From Rhizophagus irregularis (Eukaryota; Glomeromycota; Glomeromycetes; Glomerales; Glomeraceae): 64,000 nucleotides of DNA. A program made the position numbers and the translations under genes. The notes under the pieces are model-generated. The model made no database searches. It worked only from the letters and a program-made list of their open reading frames with translations, and was not told where the DNA came from. Location of the stretch: assembly GCF_026210795.1 (NCBI RefSeq), contig NC_089431.1, positions 5,394,001-5,458,000 on the forward strand, written 5' to 3'. Positions 40,539 through 52,992 of this stretch are shown here, piece after piece (position 1 is the stretch's first letter; each line of letters begins with the position of its first letter).

Positions 40539-43121
40539 TTCTGGAGGATGAATTGGCTATGTTCCTTACAATAGTCAAAGAGTTTTTAGTGTCTAACAAA
40601 GACGCTTCAGTAGTGTAGCATGACAATAAGGATGGAATCGAAAATCGAATCTTTTCAGGATTTTCTTTATAGACGATCAACGGTCAACCTGACATCAAAT
40701 CGGTTTCTAATTTTAGCAGAATCAGCACTTAGTAGGAAGCATTGGAAATTGCTTTAAAGCCAAATGGGTTTATGCGATTCCAATCCTAATTGTCAATAGT
40801 GCTAGTAATTCTGAAGGATCTGACAGGTTTAGTCTGCAGTGCCTTTTGAAACCATTTTTAGCATTTCACAAAAAGTTTCTTCCATATTTTGTTCTTTGCT
40901 TTGATCTAACGTTACCTCTTTTTTTGAAAAGGACCATCAAACTAATCTAATTTTAAGTCCGCGAATTCTGGACGATCTTGGAGAAAGTAAGAGATATTAC
41001 ACTAAATGAAGCATGTGAAGTTGTGAACCATCAAACACGATAACAATGAAAACAATCCTCAAAAAATATTATTTTCTTCAGGACTATCTCGTAATGCTGT
41101 GAAGAAGAGAAAACCTCTTCACAAGTATTTGAAGAAACCCGAATAGTTCATATAATATTATATAACTTTAGTAATTACTTGTTGGTTCTAATATTAATTC
41201 TAAAACTGCAAGGTATGAATGACAAAGAAGAGTTGCAGACTTGTAAAAATTATTTGATTTGCGATACCTGCTTCAGCCTTCAGTTCAATAGTGCTATTTA
41301 TTTTTGAACAAACAATCAATACATTTATTTTATCACTCTAAATAAATAAAGATGCAAATCAATTTTATGTTTTATTTTGATATTTTATTTATTGGAAAAG
41401 AATTCTTTCCATTCAATGAATAATTTTTTTCTTGAGACGGATTGTTTATTTTTTATGACGCATAATTCATATATCATTGTATAAAAATGCCTATTTTTTC
41501 AATTTTACATATTTTGTTATTTTTTAATTTATTTTCGTTACTTCTTACTTTATTTTTGTTATTTGTAAGTTTTTATATTATTTCTTCTTTCCCTTTTCTT
41601 GTTTAGGTGAGTTATGTTTTCCTTTCTCTTATAGCTCTTTTCCTTGGTAGATGTGTGGGCACGCTTCCTTTTCTTTTATTCTTTTTCTCTTTCGTATTTA
41701 GGTGGTGAGTGAATACGTTTCCCTTCTTCTCTCTTTCACTTTAATGTTATCACAATATAAAAATCCTTCTCCTACTAGGACAAACCACTTTATTCCTTGT
41801 AATATCTTTTTTCTGTATGCCCCATCTATCTTCAAATACGGTATAAAATATTAACTTCTACAAGAAAAAATTGAAACTTTTCATTAGTATATAAGAAAAC
41901 AAAATTTATGATATTTTTTAATTAAATTAATCATCAAATTATTTATTATAATTATGGTATGTAATTTAAAATGTCAATTTTTATTAAACATTTTTAATTC
42001 ATATGAAGAATATTTACCAGTCGCAGGTTTTTAAAGTCCATAACCAGTTTAGCAGTGGTTTAGCAACACTTATCATCAACTATCTTGCAATAAATGACCT
42101 TGATATTTTGATTGATCTATTTATTCCAGTTCTAAAAGAAAATACTATATATTTTTAGGATTATAACTAAGTAATCTATTATTTTTAACAGATAGACTGG
42201 CTGTAACCTCTTCCAAGTTCTTATTTTTTGATCAGCAAACTTTTCATCACATTCTGATTTTCTTTATTACTAATAATGTAAATGAATATTTTCGTATGTA
42301 GATGACCAATATATTGTTAATTTTGAGTAATATGATGGTGTTATATGACATTTTGACATTTGTTAGAATCTCATATTTGTTATAATTCAATTAATTTGCA
42401 TGTTGACCATCTTATAGCAATTGGCAAGCCTGAAAGTTATATTCAAGTTGGTTAAGAGATAAAGTGAACCCGAATGATTTTATTAACTCTGTGAGGTACT
42501 CAGAATTTTGCTTTAGAGTTCGCTCTAAATCTTCTAAGTTTCCTGAAGGGTGTGCTGGAAGGCTTCTAAGTTGGATCGCAAGTTCATTTTTTTCATTGAT
42601 GACTTGATCATGTCATTATTTGTATCCTTTAAATTATAATATTTACCCATCTTTCACATATAATATAACAAAAAATAATCAAAAATAAGCAAAAATAGAA
42701 CTCTTTTTTATGCCAAAAAGAAATTCTGATTCCCTGAATCTTGACATACGTTTATTAGGGAAAATGATGAAAAAATTAAAGAAAATTTTTAAAAATCACA
42801 CTAAAAGTGTCTTGATGGATATGTACGGCAGTACGGGAATATTGTTGCTATTTATATCAGATATATAAAATAAAATAGTTCATTATACAACAAAAATAAA
42901 TAATTTTTGTTTGGTTTTTAAAAATATATATGAAAACTTTCAAAGTTATTTCAAATAAATTTTTTTTTTGTTTTTTAAAAGAATCTATGTGAAGACTTTT
43001 CAAAGTTATTGAAAAAAAAAAAATTTAAAAGCGATCAGCGGCTTTTACGGCTGTGTAGTGCTAGCCACAAAGTTTACTGCTTCACTTAACATAATTCCCT
43101 TGAGTACAAATAATTTTAGAC
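40539..43121. other. Intergenic, broken open stretches and T-rich sequence
   Basis: To about 41150 the sequence has coding-like composition, but every frame is interrupted. 41430-41760 is pyrimidine-rich with a GACGGATTG word, like the Helitron interiors. Nothing is recognised in 41800-43100. Confidence 0.35.
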
Positions 43122-43204
43122 TGGAATTATAAAATTTGGCCAGAATTATAAATCACAAATCACATGATGACTATAATTCTGGTCAAAATTATGATAATTT
43201 TGAT
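43122..43204. repeat. Short inverted repeat (foldback)
   Basis: The arms ATTATAAAATTTGGCCAGAATTATA and its near complement around ATAATTCTGGTCAAAATTAT flank an ATCACATGATGAC centre. The words AATCACATGATGAC and TTTTGGCCAT recur at 43700-43800, so this may be one part of a larger worn element. Confidence 0.45.
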
Positions 43205-44107
43205 CATTTATTATTCGCGTCATTTGCGTGATTCTCTAGGTTTGTAGCGGCCTCAATCGGATAAATAATTGTAATTAATTCCGGACAGAGTTAACTAAAT
43301 ATTTAAATTTCAACTAAAAACTATACTCTACAAGAGTAATCCGGTATCGACTGATTATTTTAATTGGTGAATCTTTTTTTATTATCTGAACCATTTCCTA
43401 AATGCCATTTTTCTAATTACACCTTCAGTTTTCCCGAAGTAAATTATCTAAATGTCAATTTCTTGAACTGGCCCTCTTCATAACGATAATACTTCTCCAA
43501 CCACACTTGGATATATAATGTTGGTTCAATAGTTTGATTGGTTAAAAATCACGAGATTTTTTAAAATATTGATCAAATAATCATCTTCGTGCTAAATGGC
43601 CACTAAATGATCTTTTAATAATCATATAAATGCCTGATTATGTAAATAGTTTAAATAGTTATAAAATTGTTAAAATAAACTTTCTTCTTTTTATTCGATA
43701 TAATTTATAATTTTGGCCATAAAACGTAATTTCGGTCAGTCATGAGCGTGATATCAATTTTTGAACTGAATTTTCTGCGCATTATGGAATCACATGATGA
43801 CCACGATATTTTTTTTGACTTTATATTGAAAAATTAAAACTATAGATAAGTATCAATATGGAAAAAAGCTATGATTTAGAATATAAAGTTAGAATACTTG
43901 ATAAAGTGTTTTTCCTATATGTATAATGCGAAATTAATAAATGTATAATACTACTGTATTTTCCAAACAGAATAAAGTAGTAAATTTAGTAAATTGAAAT
44001 GTGTTAATAAATTTATATCATTTATTTAAACCCAGTTCCTGCCCTATTTCCAATAAATGTTATTTCATAATTTGCACTTTTTTAAAATTTAATAACCAAA
44101 TGAATAT
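43205..44107. other. Intergenic, no gene seen
   Basis: AT-rich with the repeated words noted for 43122-43204. No coding stretch. Confidence 0.45.
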
Positions 44108-44294
44108 GTTGTGCCTCAGGTGTTGATTTGCGTCAGTTGATAGCTGACGTGCGTCATTTGTCACATAACATTAAGATATAATTAAACATTAAAATTTCCA
44201 GCCTTAAATAAATTTATTATGGAAGACCTTATTGTGTGATACAGGTGACGCGCGTCAATTATCAGCTGACGTAAATCGACACCTGAGGCACAAC
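44108..44294. mobile_element. MITE with GTTGTGCCTCAGGTG ends
   Basis: A 187-bp element with inverted ends of about 48 bases. GTTGTGCCTCAGGTG, then GATTTGCGTCA and CAGCTGACG words, pair with the right arm ending CACCTGAGGCACAAC. It is flanked by GAATAT and AAATAT, a possible but imperfect target duplication. Non-coding centre. Confidence 0.7.
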
Positions 44295-45312
44295 AAATAT
44301 ATTCGAATTTATGACGCAATAATTCTTTTAATTATAAACTGTAAATGGATATTGAGATTGCTTCAGGGGTTCGGTAAATAAGGATTCAAGAAATTGTCTG
44401 TTTCAGGATAATATCCAGTTCTGGAAATTGGCATACAATTAATTGAATTCGGGAAAAATAATACTATTTTCAGTATCATAACCTTAGTAAAATTTTTTAC
44501 CACTTTTCAATCTATTGCATACTTTAAAAAATCCGGATTATATTTAATACTAAAATTTATTACTAATATAATTAATTGTGAAAGAAATATGACCGTTATT
44601 AGTACACGTCACAAAGATTTTTCTTTTCGTTCTTGTCTTCTCTTATTTGTTAAAAAAAATTCATTTTATACGAAAATTTATCATGTATAATAATTTTAAA
44701 TTACATCAAGCAACATTATTTATGTTGATAAATTTTCACTAATAATTGTTAAGGACAATTATAAGGTTTTGAGGTTCGTTCCATAAATAGGGTTATTCAT
44801 TGCATAATAGTATACAGTATTAAGTAAAATTTTAATAAAAAAAAAAATGAAAGCAGCTTGATATATCTATATATTATGCTATATAAAGTATTTGAACTAT
44901 ATACAGTACTACGTTTAAAAATACGACGCATTATAAATGTGTATACCACCTAATTATTTCGAAAAATAATTATAATAATCAGATTTATAATATCGGATTT
45001 ATAATACTACCTTAATAATCTATCTCTAAATGAGTCAAAAGCAACTTAATAATAATGTAATACTTTAACAAACCGGTAGGCTTCTTAACAACGATCTATA
45101 TTACCGAGTTAAAAAATATATATTGTCATCTAAATGTTGTGAAAATGAATTACATCTTTTAAACCTTCGAACTTTACTATCGTAAGATATTATTAGCAAT
45201 AAGTCCGAAATATCTCTAACTGTCTTAAATATACAGTAATTCGGAATTACTTTTACGAACCACCATTAAAATCAGAATCAATAAATTAGAAGAAACTTTA
45301 CGCGCGTTCATT
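44295..45312. other. Intergenic, no gene seen
   Basis: AT-rich sequence with no supportable coding, RNA or repeat structure. Confidence 0.5.
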
Positions 45313-45704
45313 CTATTGACTGAATTCCCAAGCCCAAAACCCTCCCACTTTGTAATCAAACAAAAACAAATAAAATACACCAACTATAAATATAAATCCT
45401 AGTGTAATCTTGGGAGCCAGATTAACTTCTACAGGTACTCCCCTTATTTCTGCTAGAAATCGATTTAACGCACCAGGATCAGCTGCAGGCTTCTTAAAAG
45501 TACAGCATCAACTTCATCGATATCGATTTCATCGGTCTCGTGGATCCAGTTCTTTTTGTGAAACTTTTGGAATAACTCCTCCTTAGTTATATTTAGGTTC
45601 ATATATTACAATAGTAAAATCGTCCAAAGATCTATAATTTAATTTTTTCAGAATATAGGTAATTAACGCGTATGACATCTTTAACAGTTGACGTCCTAAT
45701 CGCC
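45313..45704 (-). pseudogene. Terminal exon of an unidentified gene, two frameshifts
   Basis: A stretch of balanced codon use begins after a TTTTTCATAG acceptor (45705) and ends at TAG (45313-45315). It reads LLKMSYALITYILKKLNYR.., then after a one-base slip EELFQKFHKKNWIHETDEID.., then after a second slip KPAADPGALNRFLAEIRG.., ending in a membrane helix (ITLGFIFIVGVFYLFLF) and FWAWEFSQ. Each slip is the loss of one A in an A run. The three pieces look like one conserved protein of about 130 residues in this exon. I do not recognise the family. Either the gene is newly dead or the assembly has homopolymer errors. Upstream exons were not found. Confidence 0.5.
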
Positions 45705-46218
45705 CTATGAAAAAAGAAAAAATACACTTAAAAATTTAAAATGCGTTTAAAATTGCAATTTAAAGAAATTAGAGACGTCAAATCAACTGTCAGCTGAGCA
45801 CGTCCGTCATTTGAACGTTCACCTTGATATTCCCAATAATTTGCTCGCTCGTGATGACCGACAATAGACTTAAGGTAGACACAAATATTTTATTCACATC
45901 TGGTCTTTATGCATGTATGCCGATGATTTTAAGGCAGACAAGGATCGAAGTAGAACATGCACTTGAAATTTTCATAATCCTGATACAAGAAAGTGTAAGA
46001 TAACGCCTCGTGTTAAGACGTTTATATAATCAAATCATAAGAGGTAGTTTATTGTTAATTACAGTCTAAACTTAAAAAAATTTACATTAAAAAAACTTAT
46101 TTAAAACTTAACCTTCCGCTATAATTAAAATGTGCTTATGTAAAAAGAAAAAGAAAAAAACATAATACAATTAATTTTTTTTTTAAAAAAAAAAAAATTG
46201 ACTTAGATCAAATTTAAT

Positions 46219-47797
46219 CTAATTTAAACTTTTTGTTTGTTCTCTCTCTTCAAGGTTGATATTATTATTTAAAGAGTCAGAACCATTTAAAATAGAATTA
46301 TTAGGTATTATTAAAAATCTTTCATTGCGTACATACTGGAACAAATTACTTATTCCTCCAATACTAATGGCTAAAAAATAAAAATAAAAATAAAAATAAA
46401 AATTATTATTTTCTTTTTTTTTTTTTGAATATTAGAAAAAAATTGTAACTGATGTCATAAAAGAAATATATATATATATATTTTACCTGACAGACTGATG
46501 GCATTAAGCAAAATATAGTGAACCTAAAATTAAAAGAAATATCATTAATACTTTTTATTTCACTCCCAAAAATTATTAAAAAAAATTAGGTTTTACCTTT
46601 ACTAATTCAAAAATATCATTTAACATGAGAGGAATATATTGAAAAATGAAGACTAAAATATATGTCAATACTTTGGCTAAAATTTTCTTTTCAATAATGT
46701 TACGACTGTTACGTTGTTCCACATTGACCTCCGAATGCGCAATAGATGATGAATTATCATCTTTGACATCATGAAATGTTTTTAACACGTGCACATAACA
46801 GAATACGATAGTCAATAACGTAAGGAGAATTGTGATTAATAATAACGTTGATATTAATGAATTACTGCCGTCTTTAATTCCGCACCTTTAAATATGAAAA
46901 AATAAATAAATGAGTGTCACGTGCTTATAACGAAATTATTTACGTAACTTACCAATATTTTTTAGCACCTAAATCGCGCACCGAAACCATAGGAATGATG
47001 AACGATAGAAAGCCGACCGGAAACCAAATTTTGTAATCACATTTTCCCCAATCAAAATAATATTCTTGTACCACTCTTAACCAAGTTACGAAAGATATGC
47101 TACCGACCTATAAAATAATTATTGTAAACGGGATTGAATTAAAATTAAATTAAAATTAATAGCAAAATAATTTAATTTTTCTTACCAATAACATATTTAA
47201 TAGAGTGAATGAGACATTAAAAAATCCAAGAATTTCACAAAATGGGGTTGGCCATACGATAGGTTCACCGAAAGTTTCCAATACCGATACATTTGAAACA
47301 GTGTACGACTATAGAAAAGTGAATGATCAGCTTAAAAAAAAATAATAATAATAATAATTGACAAATAATTTTACTCACAAAATCAATTAAAATTATTTCT
47401 GAAAATAAAAAATCTAAATATTATAAAAATAAAATTAGTTGAAAATATGTACGCAAATATATAATATAGAATTAAAACAATTAGTAGTCTTTACCCGTAA
47501 TCGCTATATAGAATGGAAATTTAATCGATAATAAATTAAAATTATCATAATCAAATTTCCATCGTAAGTAAGTACCTAAATTTTATTCATTAATTTATTT
47601 ATTCATTGCGTTAAAAGTGATTAATAAATTCAAAAAAAAAAGATCCAACATGATTTAAACTATTTAAATTACATACGGTAAAATATATAAGAACTTCCCA
47701 ATAAATTCAATATGTTCAATGTTAAAGGGATAATTGTCACGATATAAAAGTCAGCCATGACAGTATCAGTACTATATCCATCTGGTGGATTATTCAT
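46219..47797 (-). CDS. Seven-transmembrane receptor, cAMP-receptor/GPCR type
   Basis: Eight exons join in phase (47797-47677, 47575-47495, 47398-47379, 47308-47186, 47107-46953, 46885-46597, 46523-46487, 46370-46219) and give 325 residues. Seven hydrophobic segments are visible: about residues 15-40, 60-75, 90-130 (FCEILGFFNVSFTLLNMLLV, likely helix 3), 145-168 (KIWFPVGFLSFIIPMVSV), 180-205, 245-270 and 280-300. A Cys after helix 3 (WGKCDY) and one before helix 5 (KYWCGI) could be extracellular. The layout and helix 3-4 sequence resemble the Dictyostelium cAMP-receptor and related fungal GPCR group; ligand unknown. The loop between helices 5 and 6 is Ser/Asp/Glu-rich, with basic ends, as in G-protein contact regions. 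The 20-base exon 3 is small but is needed for phase. A threefold tandem repeat lies directly upstream. Confidence 0.78.
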
Positions 47798-47856
47798 ATT
47801 GTATTATTTATTGGTATAAAGGGGCGGGGTTAGAATAATATGACGAATTGAGTTTG

Positions 47857-50460
47857 AATTTTTATTTATAAACGGAATAATTTGATAAATAAGGTAGGCG
47901 AGTTATTGTGTGAGATGTATGTGGCGCGAGGGTACGAGCAATCACATTTAAATACTTAAGAGAATGTATATATTAAATCCGATACGAATTGCACGAAAGG
48001 AAAGGACCGCGCTAAAATTCTAAATATTGTTAAATTACATAGTTTTATATATGTATAAAAAAAAATCTAACTATTTTCATCTGTTTGTATAATTATTTTG
48101 TTTGTATTTTTTAATATTCGAAATAATCACTTTAACATTATGTAAAATCATATAATGAATGAAAAGGTACGATTTATGCATGTAAGATTGTTAGATACAG
48201 GTTTCATCCATTTATGCAATTTTGAATATACCCATATCGGCTGATCAGAAAAGCCCCCCATAATTTTATATGCTAATGACGATAAGTAACCCATCAGTTA
48301 TATAATGAACCCATCAACTGAGCTTAAATATTAATTGGGTTGATTTTTCCAATCAGCCGATATGCATAAAACCATAGATTGGATAAGTAATTGTATAAGC
48401 AAAGGGGCGCGAAAGTAGTTAAGTTTTTTTTGGGAATTTGTATAAGCATCTTTTTTTAAACATTGTATCACTTCAACTTATTTGTTCGATTGTTCTATCT
48501 TCTTTTTAGATGTTTCCGTCGCACAAATTTAAATGATTGGCATAAGTTTATTACTGTAAAATATTAAAACGTTCTATTTAACAGAACTTTTTAAATTACG
48601 TATTTAGTATTAATTCATGTTGAAACACAAATATCTTTAATAACAAAGTTTCGGTAAAGCTTACCTCGTAAAGGATATTTGATTGTCACAGACAATCATT
48701 AAAAAATTTTTTATATAGGATCGTCTCAATGAAAATGATACGATATAAGAATCAGCGCTAGTATCATGAAAAAATTCATTTAATATCATTTATTGGTACT
48801 ATAAGAAGAAATAATGAGACTCATAATTAGATTTGATTTTTACAAATAGGATAATATTAAGATATATGAGATATATATGCGATTATTTTGAACAATTACG
48901 TTTTTTAAAAATTTATGTATATATATATTAACCTATACGATACGAAAAGAATAGACCGTACTAAAATTCCAAATTCATAATTTTTTTATATTATTATAAT
49001 ATTTTTATCATTTGGGATGTTTTTATTTGTGTTTTGAATATTTGAAATAATCACTTTAATATTATGTAAAATTATATAATAATCGGGAAGATACGTCCAT
49101 GCATGTAAGATACCGGTTTCATTCATTTATGCAATTTTAAACCGTAAGATTGGACAAGTAATCAATGATAAACAAAATTTATTAAATTTTTGCATCCTCT
49201 TTTAAATTATGGTAATACCCTAACTTATTTAGTCATTTTATTGTTCTAACTTCTCATTAGATCATTCTGTTTCACCAATTAAAATGGTTGCATATTAGCA
49301 TAGATATTATGTAAAATATTAAAGCATTTTAATAATTTTTACGTCAAAATGTATATAATTTAATTAATTATGATTTATGTGAAGCACAAACATATTTAAT
49401 TAACAAGGTTCGGTAAGCGTTGCCTTGAAAAGATCATTTGATCGTCGAGAAATCATCAAAAAAATTTTTTGTAGAATCGTCAAAAGTCATGCAACTCACG
49501 TTTCCGAAAATATAAAAATCAAGCCTTAGTACCATAAAAAAATTCATTTTGTGAATTATAGGTATCATTTATTTATTTCATAATAAGATTAATAATGAGA
49601 ATAGAGCAATAAAAAAGAAAATGATTTTGACTTTTTTACAAACGGGATAATCCGATGAATGAAATATATAAAACGTATACGGAAGCTTTCAGTGCGAATA
49701 TATACGAGAAATTACGTTTAAATATTTAAGCAAATATACGATACAAGTTGCACGAAAAGAAAAAACGCGCTAAAAAATCTTATTATCTTAATAAGATAAT
49801 TATTTTTATATATTATAAAGGTTTTGACGGTCTTCTTTTGTCAGAGAAAAAATTCTAGAAGTTTTCAGTTGTGTGACATTTGTTTGTCTTTATTTTTTTT
49901 TTTATAATAAATATTCGAATTATTATTTGATAACATATAATGAATGAGAAGATATGGTCTATGCATGTTAAATACCGGTTTCATTAATTTATTTTAAAAA
50001 ACCGAAGATTGGATAATAATTGTATAACAAAAGGGGCTCATAATAAATATTCAATGATTAGAGAACATTAATAATTTTTTTTTTGGGAAATTTACATAGC
50101 CTCTTTTTATTTAATTAAATATATGGTAACACCTCAACTTATATAGTCTTGATATTGTTCTGACTTCTCATCAGATTATTCTGTTTCACCAATCTAAAAC
50201 GATTGGCTATTGCATAAACTAACTACTATATAAATACTTGAAGAAGTGGTTTGATTCGATGAGACAATTTTTATTTTAATATATTTATATTAATACACGT
50301 AAAGTACAAACATCTAGGTTTCGGTAAACCTCGAGTCATTTATTTTTGGTATTTACTGGTGTTCAAAGATAATCGTTAAAAAATAAATTTTTTCTTTGGA
50401 TCAACAAAGTCATACAAATCACGATTTCCATACAAGTTTCATTACACAACATCTTTTTTT
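47857..50460. repeat. Three diverged tandem repeats upstream of the receptor gene
   Basis: Units start at about 47857, 48829 and 49622 and are roughly 970, 790 and 840 bp. Shared blocks, in the same order, include ACAAA(T/C)(A/G)GGATAAT, GATACAA(G)TTGCACGAAA, ATGCATGTAA, GGTTTCATTCATTTATGCAA, AAGATTGGA(C/T)AA, TTCTGTTTCACCAAT and GGTTTCGGTAAACC-like words. Unit 1 is longer because of a MITE at 48233-48364. No open frame is shared, so the repeated unit looks non-coding. Unit 1 begins 60 bases before the receptor start codon. Confidence 0.7.
48233..48364. mobile_element. MITE with CATATCGGCTGAT ends, inside tandem unit 1
   Basis: The inverted ends CATATCGGCTGAT and ATCAGCCGATATG are 13 bp and perfect. 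The centre also repeats AACCCATCA in both orientations. Tandem units 2 and 3 run without a break from ATGCAATTTTAAA to GATTGGA at the matching place, which gives a natural empty site. Exact target duplication unclear. Confidence 0.65.
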
Positions 50461-51094
50461 TTTTTATAGTAACATCTAGACGGAACGAATATGCAAAGAT
50501 ACCTTACGTAATCATCTGGACTAGGACCAAAAGATCAGGCCCAACAAATTATGTAATTCTTTCCTTTGTTGTCTTTTTGCTTCGGATAATTCCGGCCAAC
50601 ATTACTATTTAATACTGACCGTGAAATATTTGTATATGATGTCTACCTTAATATTCATAATAAAAAAATATTTATATTATTCGGATTATCATGAATATAT
50701 ATATAAAGAATTTTTTTTTTCTCGTAAAAAAAAAGAAAAAAGAAAAAAAGAAAAATCGTCCTTGTTAAAAATTTACCCGGTCGATCAGAATATTCCAATT
50801 GGAATTTTCTGGTTGAATCACTAAAAAAAGTATTAATTTAAACTATTAAAATTTAGTTATTTCCTTTTTTTAAAATTTTTATTTATTTATTTATTTATTT
50901 AACAGATGAACTTGGACGAAATCGGATTTCATGCACAGATGATACATCGATACATGTAGGATAAGGTTTTAGTGATGAGATTCCGATTTTTTGGGAATAG
51001 TTCAATACATATTTTACAATGAGTGATAAAAAAAAAAATTATAAAAATTAAAAGATTTTGTTTATTTATTTGTAACAATGAAACATTTATTAGG
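50461..51094. other. Intergenic, no gene seen
   Basis: AT-rich with an (ATTT)n run at about 50878-50901 and a Lys-rich low-complexity frame at 50700-50760 that I do not take as a gene. Confidence 0.5.
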
Positions 51095-51160
51095 TATTAT
51101 TTGTTAGATGGGAAATATAGATATCGGTCTTTTGACCGATATTCCCCATCCAATAAATGA
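51095..51160. repeat. Hairpin with a perfect 9-bp core
   Basis: ATATCGGTC-TTTT-GACCGATAT (51121-51142) is extended by GATGGG on the left and CCCATC on the right and, less perfectly, by TATTTGTTA / CAATAAATG. It is either a tiny foldback element or an RNA hairpin; no T run follows directly. Confidence 0.5.
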
Positions 51161-51693
51161 GTTATTATAGAAATACTGCGGTGGCCAATAGGAATTAATG
51201 CTACTCCTACTAGTACTGCTTCAATATTGATGGATATATCATTAAAATCCCACATATTCAATAATAAATTTAATTAACGTCTTAATCATTAACGAGCAAC
51301 GTTTGTATAAATTTTTTAAATTTTAAAAAAGTGTACATTTGACAGTTAATTTTAATCATTTATTTTTATTAAGATATTTAATTTTTTAAAACCAGACTTA
51401 TAATCCAATTTTATTATATCTTCGCGGTAGATAGTCACGAGATGGTAACGGTCGATCATTGGGTTTCGGTTAATTTTACCGACCGTTTTTTCGTTATTTT
51501 TAGATCGTAAGTTTGATAAATTTCTTTTTGATCGATTTGTTCCTATCCTAACTCTTTCCTGGAGTATGAACCTTGATAATTATAAATATTTTATTAAAAA
51601 AATAAATTTTAATTTTACATGCAGTTTTTTATATAATACTAATTTTAAACGTATTTTTTTTAAAAAATTTTTTTTTTTTATGAAGATAATCGT

Positions 51694-51732
51694 TTCAGTT
51701 GGATAATTCAATGGATGCTAAGCATCCGACTG

Positions 51733-51764
<32 letters not shown>
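51694..51764 (+). repeat. Hairpin followed by a run of 28 T
   Basis: TTCAGTTGGAT (51694-51704) pairs with ATCCGACTGAA (51724-51734) with one G-U. The inner GGATGC-TAA-GCATCC can form its own stem. T28 follows at 51737-51764. The stretch AATGGATGCTAAGCATCCGA also resembles the D-arm side of a tRNA-Arg, but no T-arm or acceptor stem is present. Confidence 0.4.
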
Positions 51765-51915
51765 GATAAAAACCTTTTTTTTGATAAAAACCTTTTTTTA
51801 AAAAAAAAGTCGTTCAAAGCAGTAAGTCAAGCGTTGGCCAATATAATTAAATAAAAAAAATTCATTATAATTTATAATAATTTGATAAATAAAAATACTT
51901 TTTACTTTGAAAACA

Positions 51916-52865
51916 ATTTTATGAACGATTAATAAAAAAATAATTTTAAAGACACTTTTACGAACGATTAATAAAAATAAATTTAAAGACATTCTTAAGT
52001 AGTGTTCCGAAAGGGTCGGGTCAAACCGGGTCATTTGACCCGACCCGTGTTTAAAATCCGAATCGGGTTTATCATTATTTGACACGAGTCTTATATTCAA
52101 CCCGACCCGTCGGGTCAGGGTCACACCTTTGCTTACCCGGGTTTAATCAGATATTTATATTAAAACGTTTACGTTACACGATTTTTAGTTTCTAACTTTG
52201 TTTATTTAAGAAGTCTAGAAAAGTACTTAACCCTTGAGCAGATCGAAATCAAGATGTTCTACTATGATGGAAGGTATATGTTTTAATAATAATTAGTATA
52301 TTTTATTAGATTTTATTAATTCGTTATGAAAATATATACCGTAGTTAAATAAAGTAGAGTATTCACAGTTTCACACCTGGCAGAAAAGGCAAGAGATTTA
52401 TCTTGTAATCATTGAATAATATTAAAATTGGTTAAATTTTTTTTTTACCTGTAATTGCAAGTGTTCCAGTTGCTGGAGGAACCGGACAAAAGAAGCAATC
52501 TAAAATCAAATACAAATCGCGCGTGTATGTATTTGAAATCAGGCTGGGCATAAGGAGGATTTAATAAAAATTATATATTTTAAATTTTACAATAAAAATT
52601 TTAAAATAAAACTGAGTTGTGCGACGTGAATATACTATTGTTTTTGCTGAACATCTGAAAATTTTATTTGGACCCAGGTTATCCAGGGTTAAACTATATC
52701 GGGTCAGGTCAGAGGTCGAGTCATGTAAATATTAACCCGGGTATTTGTACGGGTTGGTTTTTATACACGGGTCGAGTTCGAATACATCCTCAAACCCGAC
52801 CCGACTCGACCCTTTCGGAACACTATTCTTACGAAAGATTAATAAAAATAAATTTAGAACTTTTT
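51916..52865. repeat. About three 39-bp tandem repeats split by a transposon
   Basis: The unit (A)CGAACGATTAATAAAAA followed by TAAATTTAAAGACA recurs at about 51920, 51959 and, beyond the inserted element, 52831. The hAT-like element at 52000-52825 landed inside the junction of units 2 and 3. Confidence 0.6.
52000..52825. mobile_element. Non-autonomous hAT-like element
   Basis: The inverted ends TAGTGTTCCGAAAGGGTCG and its complement bound 826 bp. The outer 100-150 bases on each side are rich in GGGTCGGGT / ACCCGACCC subterminal repeats, as in hAT elements. The flanks TTCTTAAG and TTCTTACG (51992-51999 and 52826-52833) match at 7 of 8 bases, the length expected for hAT. The AT-rich centre encodes no transposase; the open frames inside are repeat artefacts. 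Confidence 0.8.
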
Positions 52866-52992
52866 ACGACCTATTATTAACAAATCCATAAAATTTTTTA
52901 ACATATTTACTAATGATAAACTAAAAATGGTTGGTAGAAATCCCATATTAAAAAATTATTAAATTTTTTTAAGTCGCATAATGATTTAATTA

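Noticed and set aside
51694-51764. Complete tRNA gene
   Set aside because: Only a D-arm-like part is present; no anticodon stem pairing with a loop of seven, no T-arm and no acceptor stem.
52668-52880. Open frame across the right side of the hAT-like element
   Set aside because: Its Gly/Arg/Pro content comes from GGGTCGGGT repeats; it crosses the element's terminal repeat.
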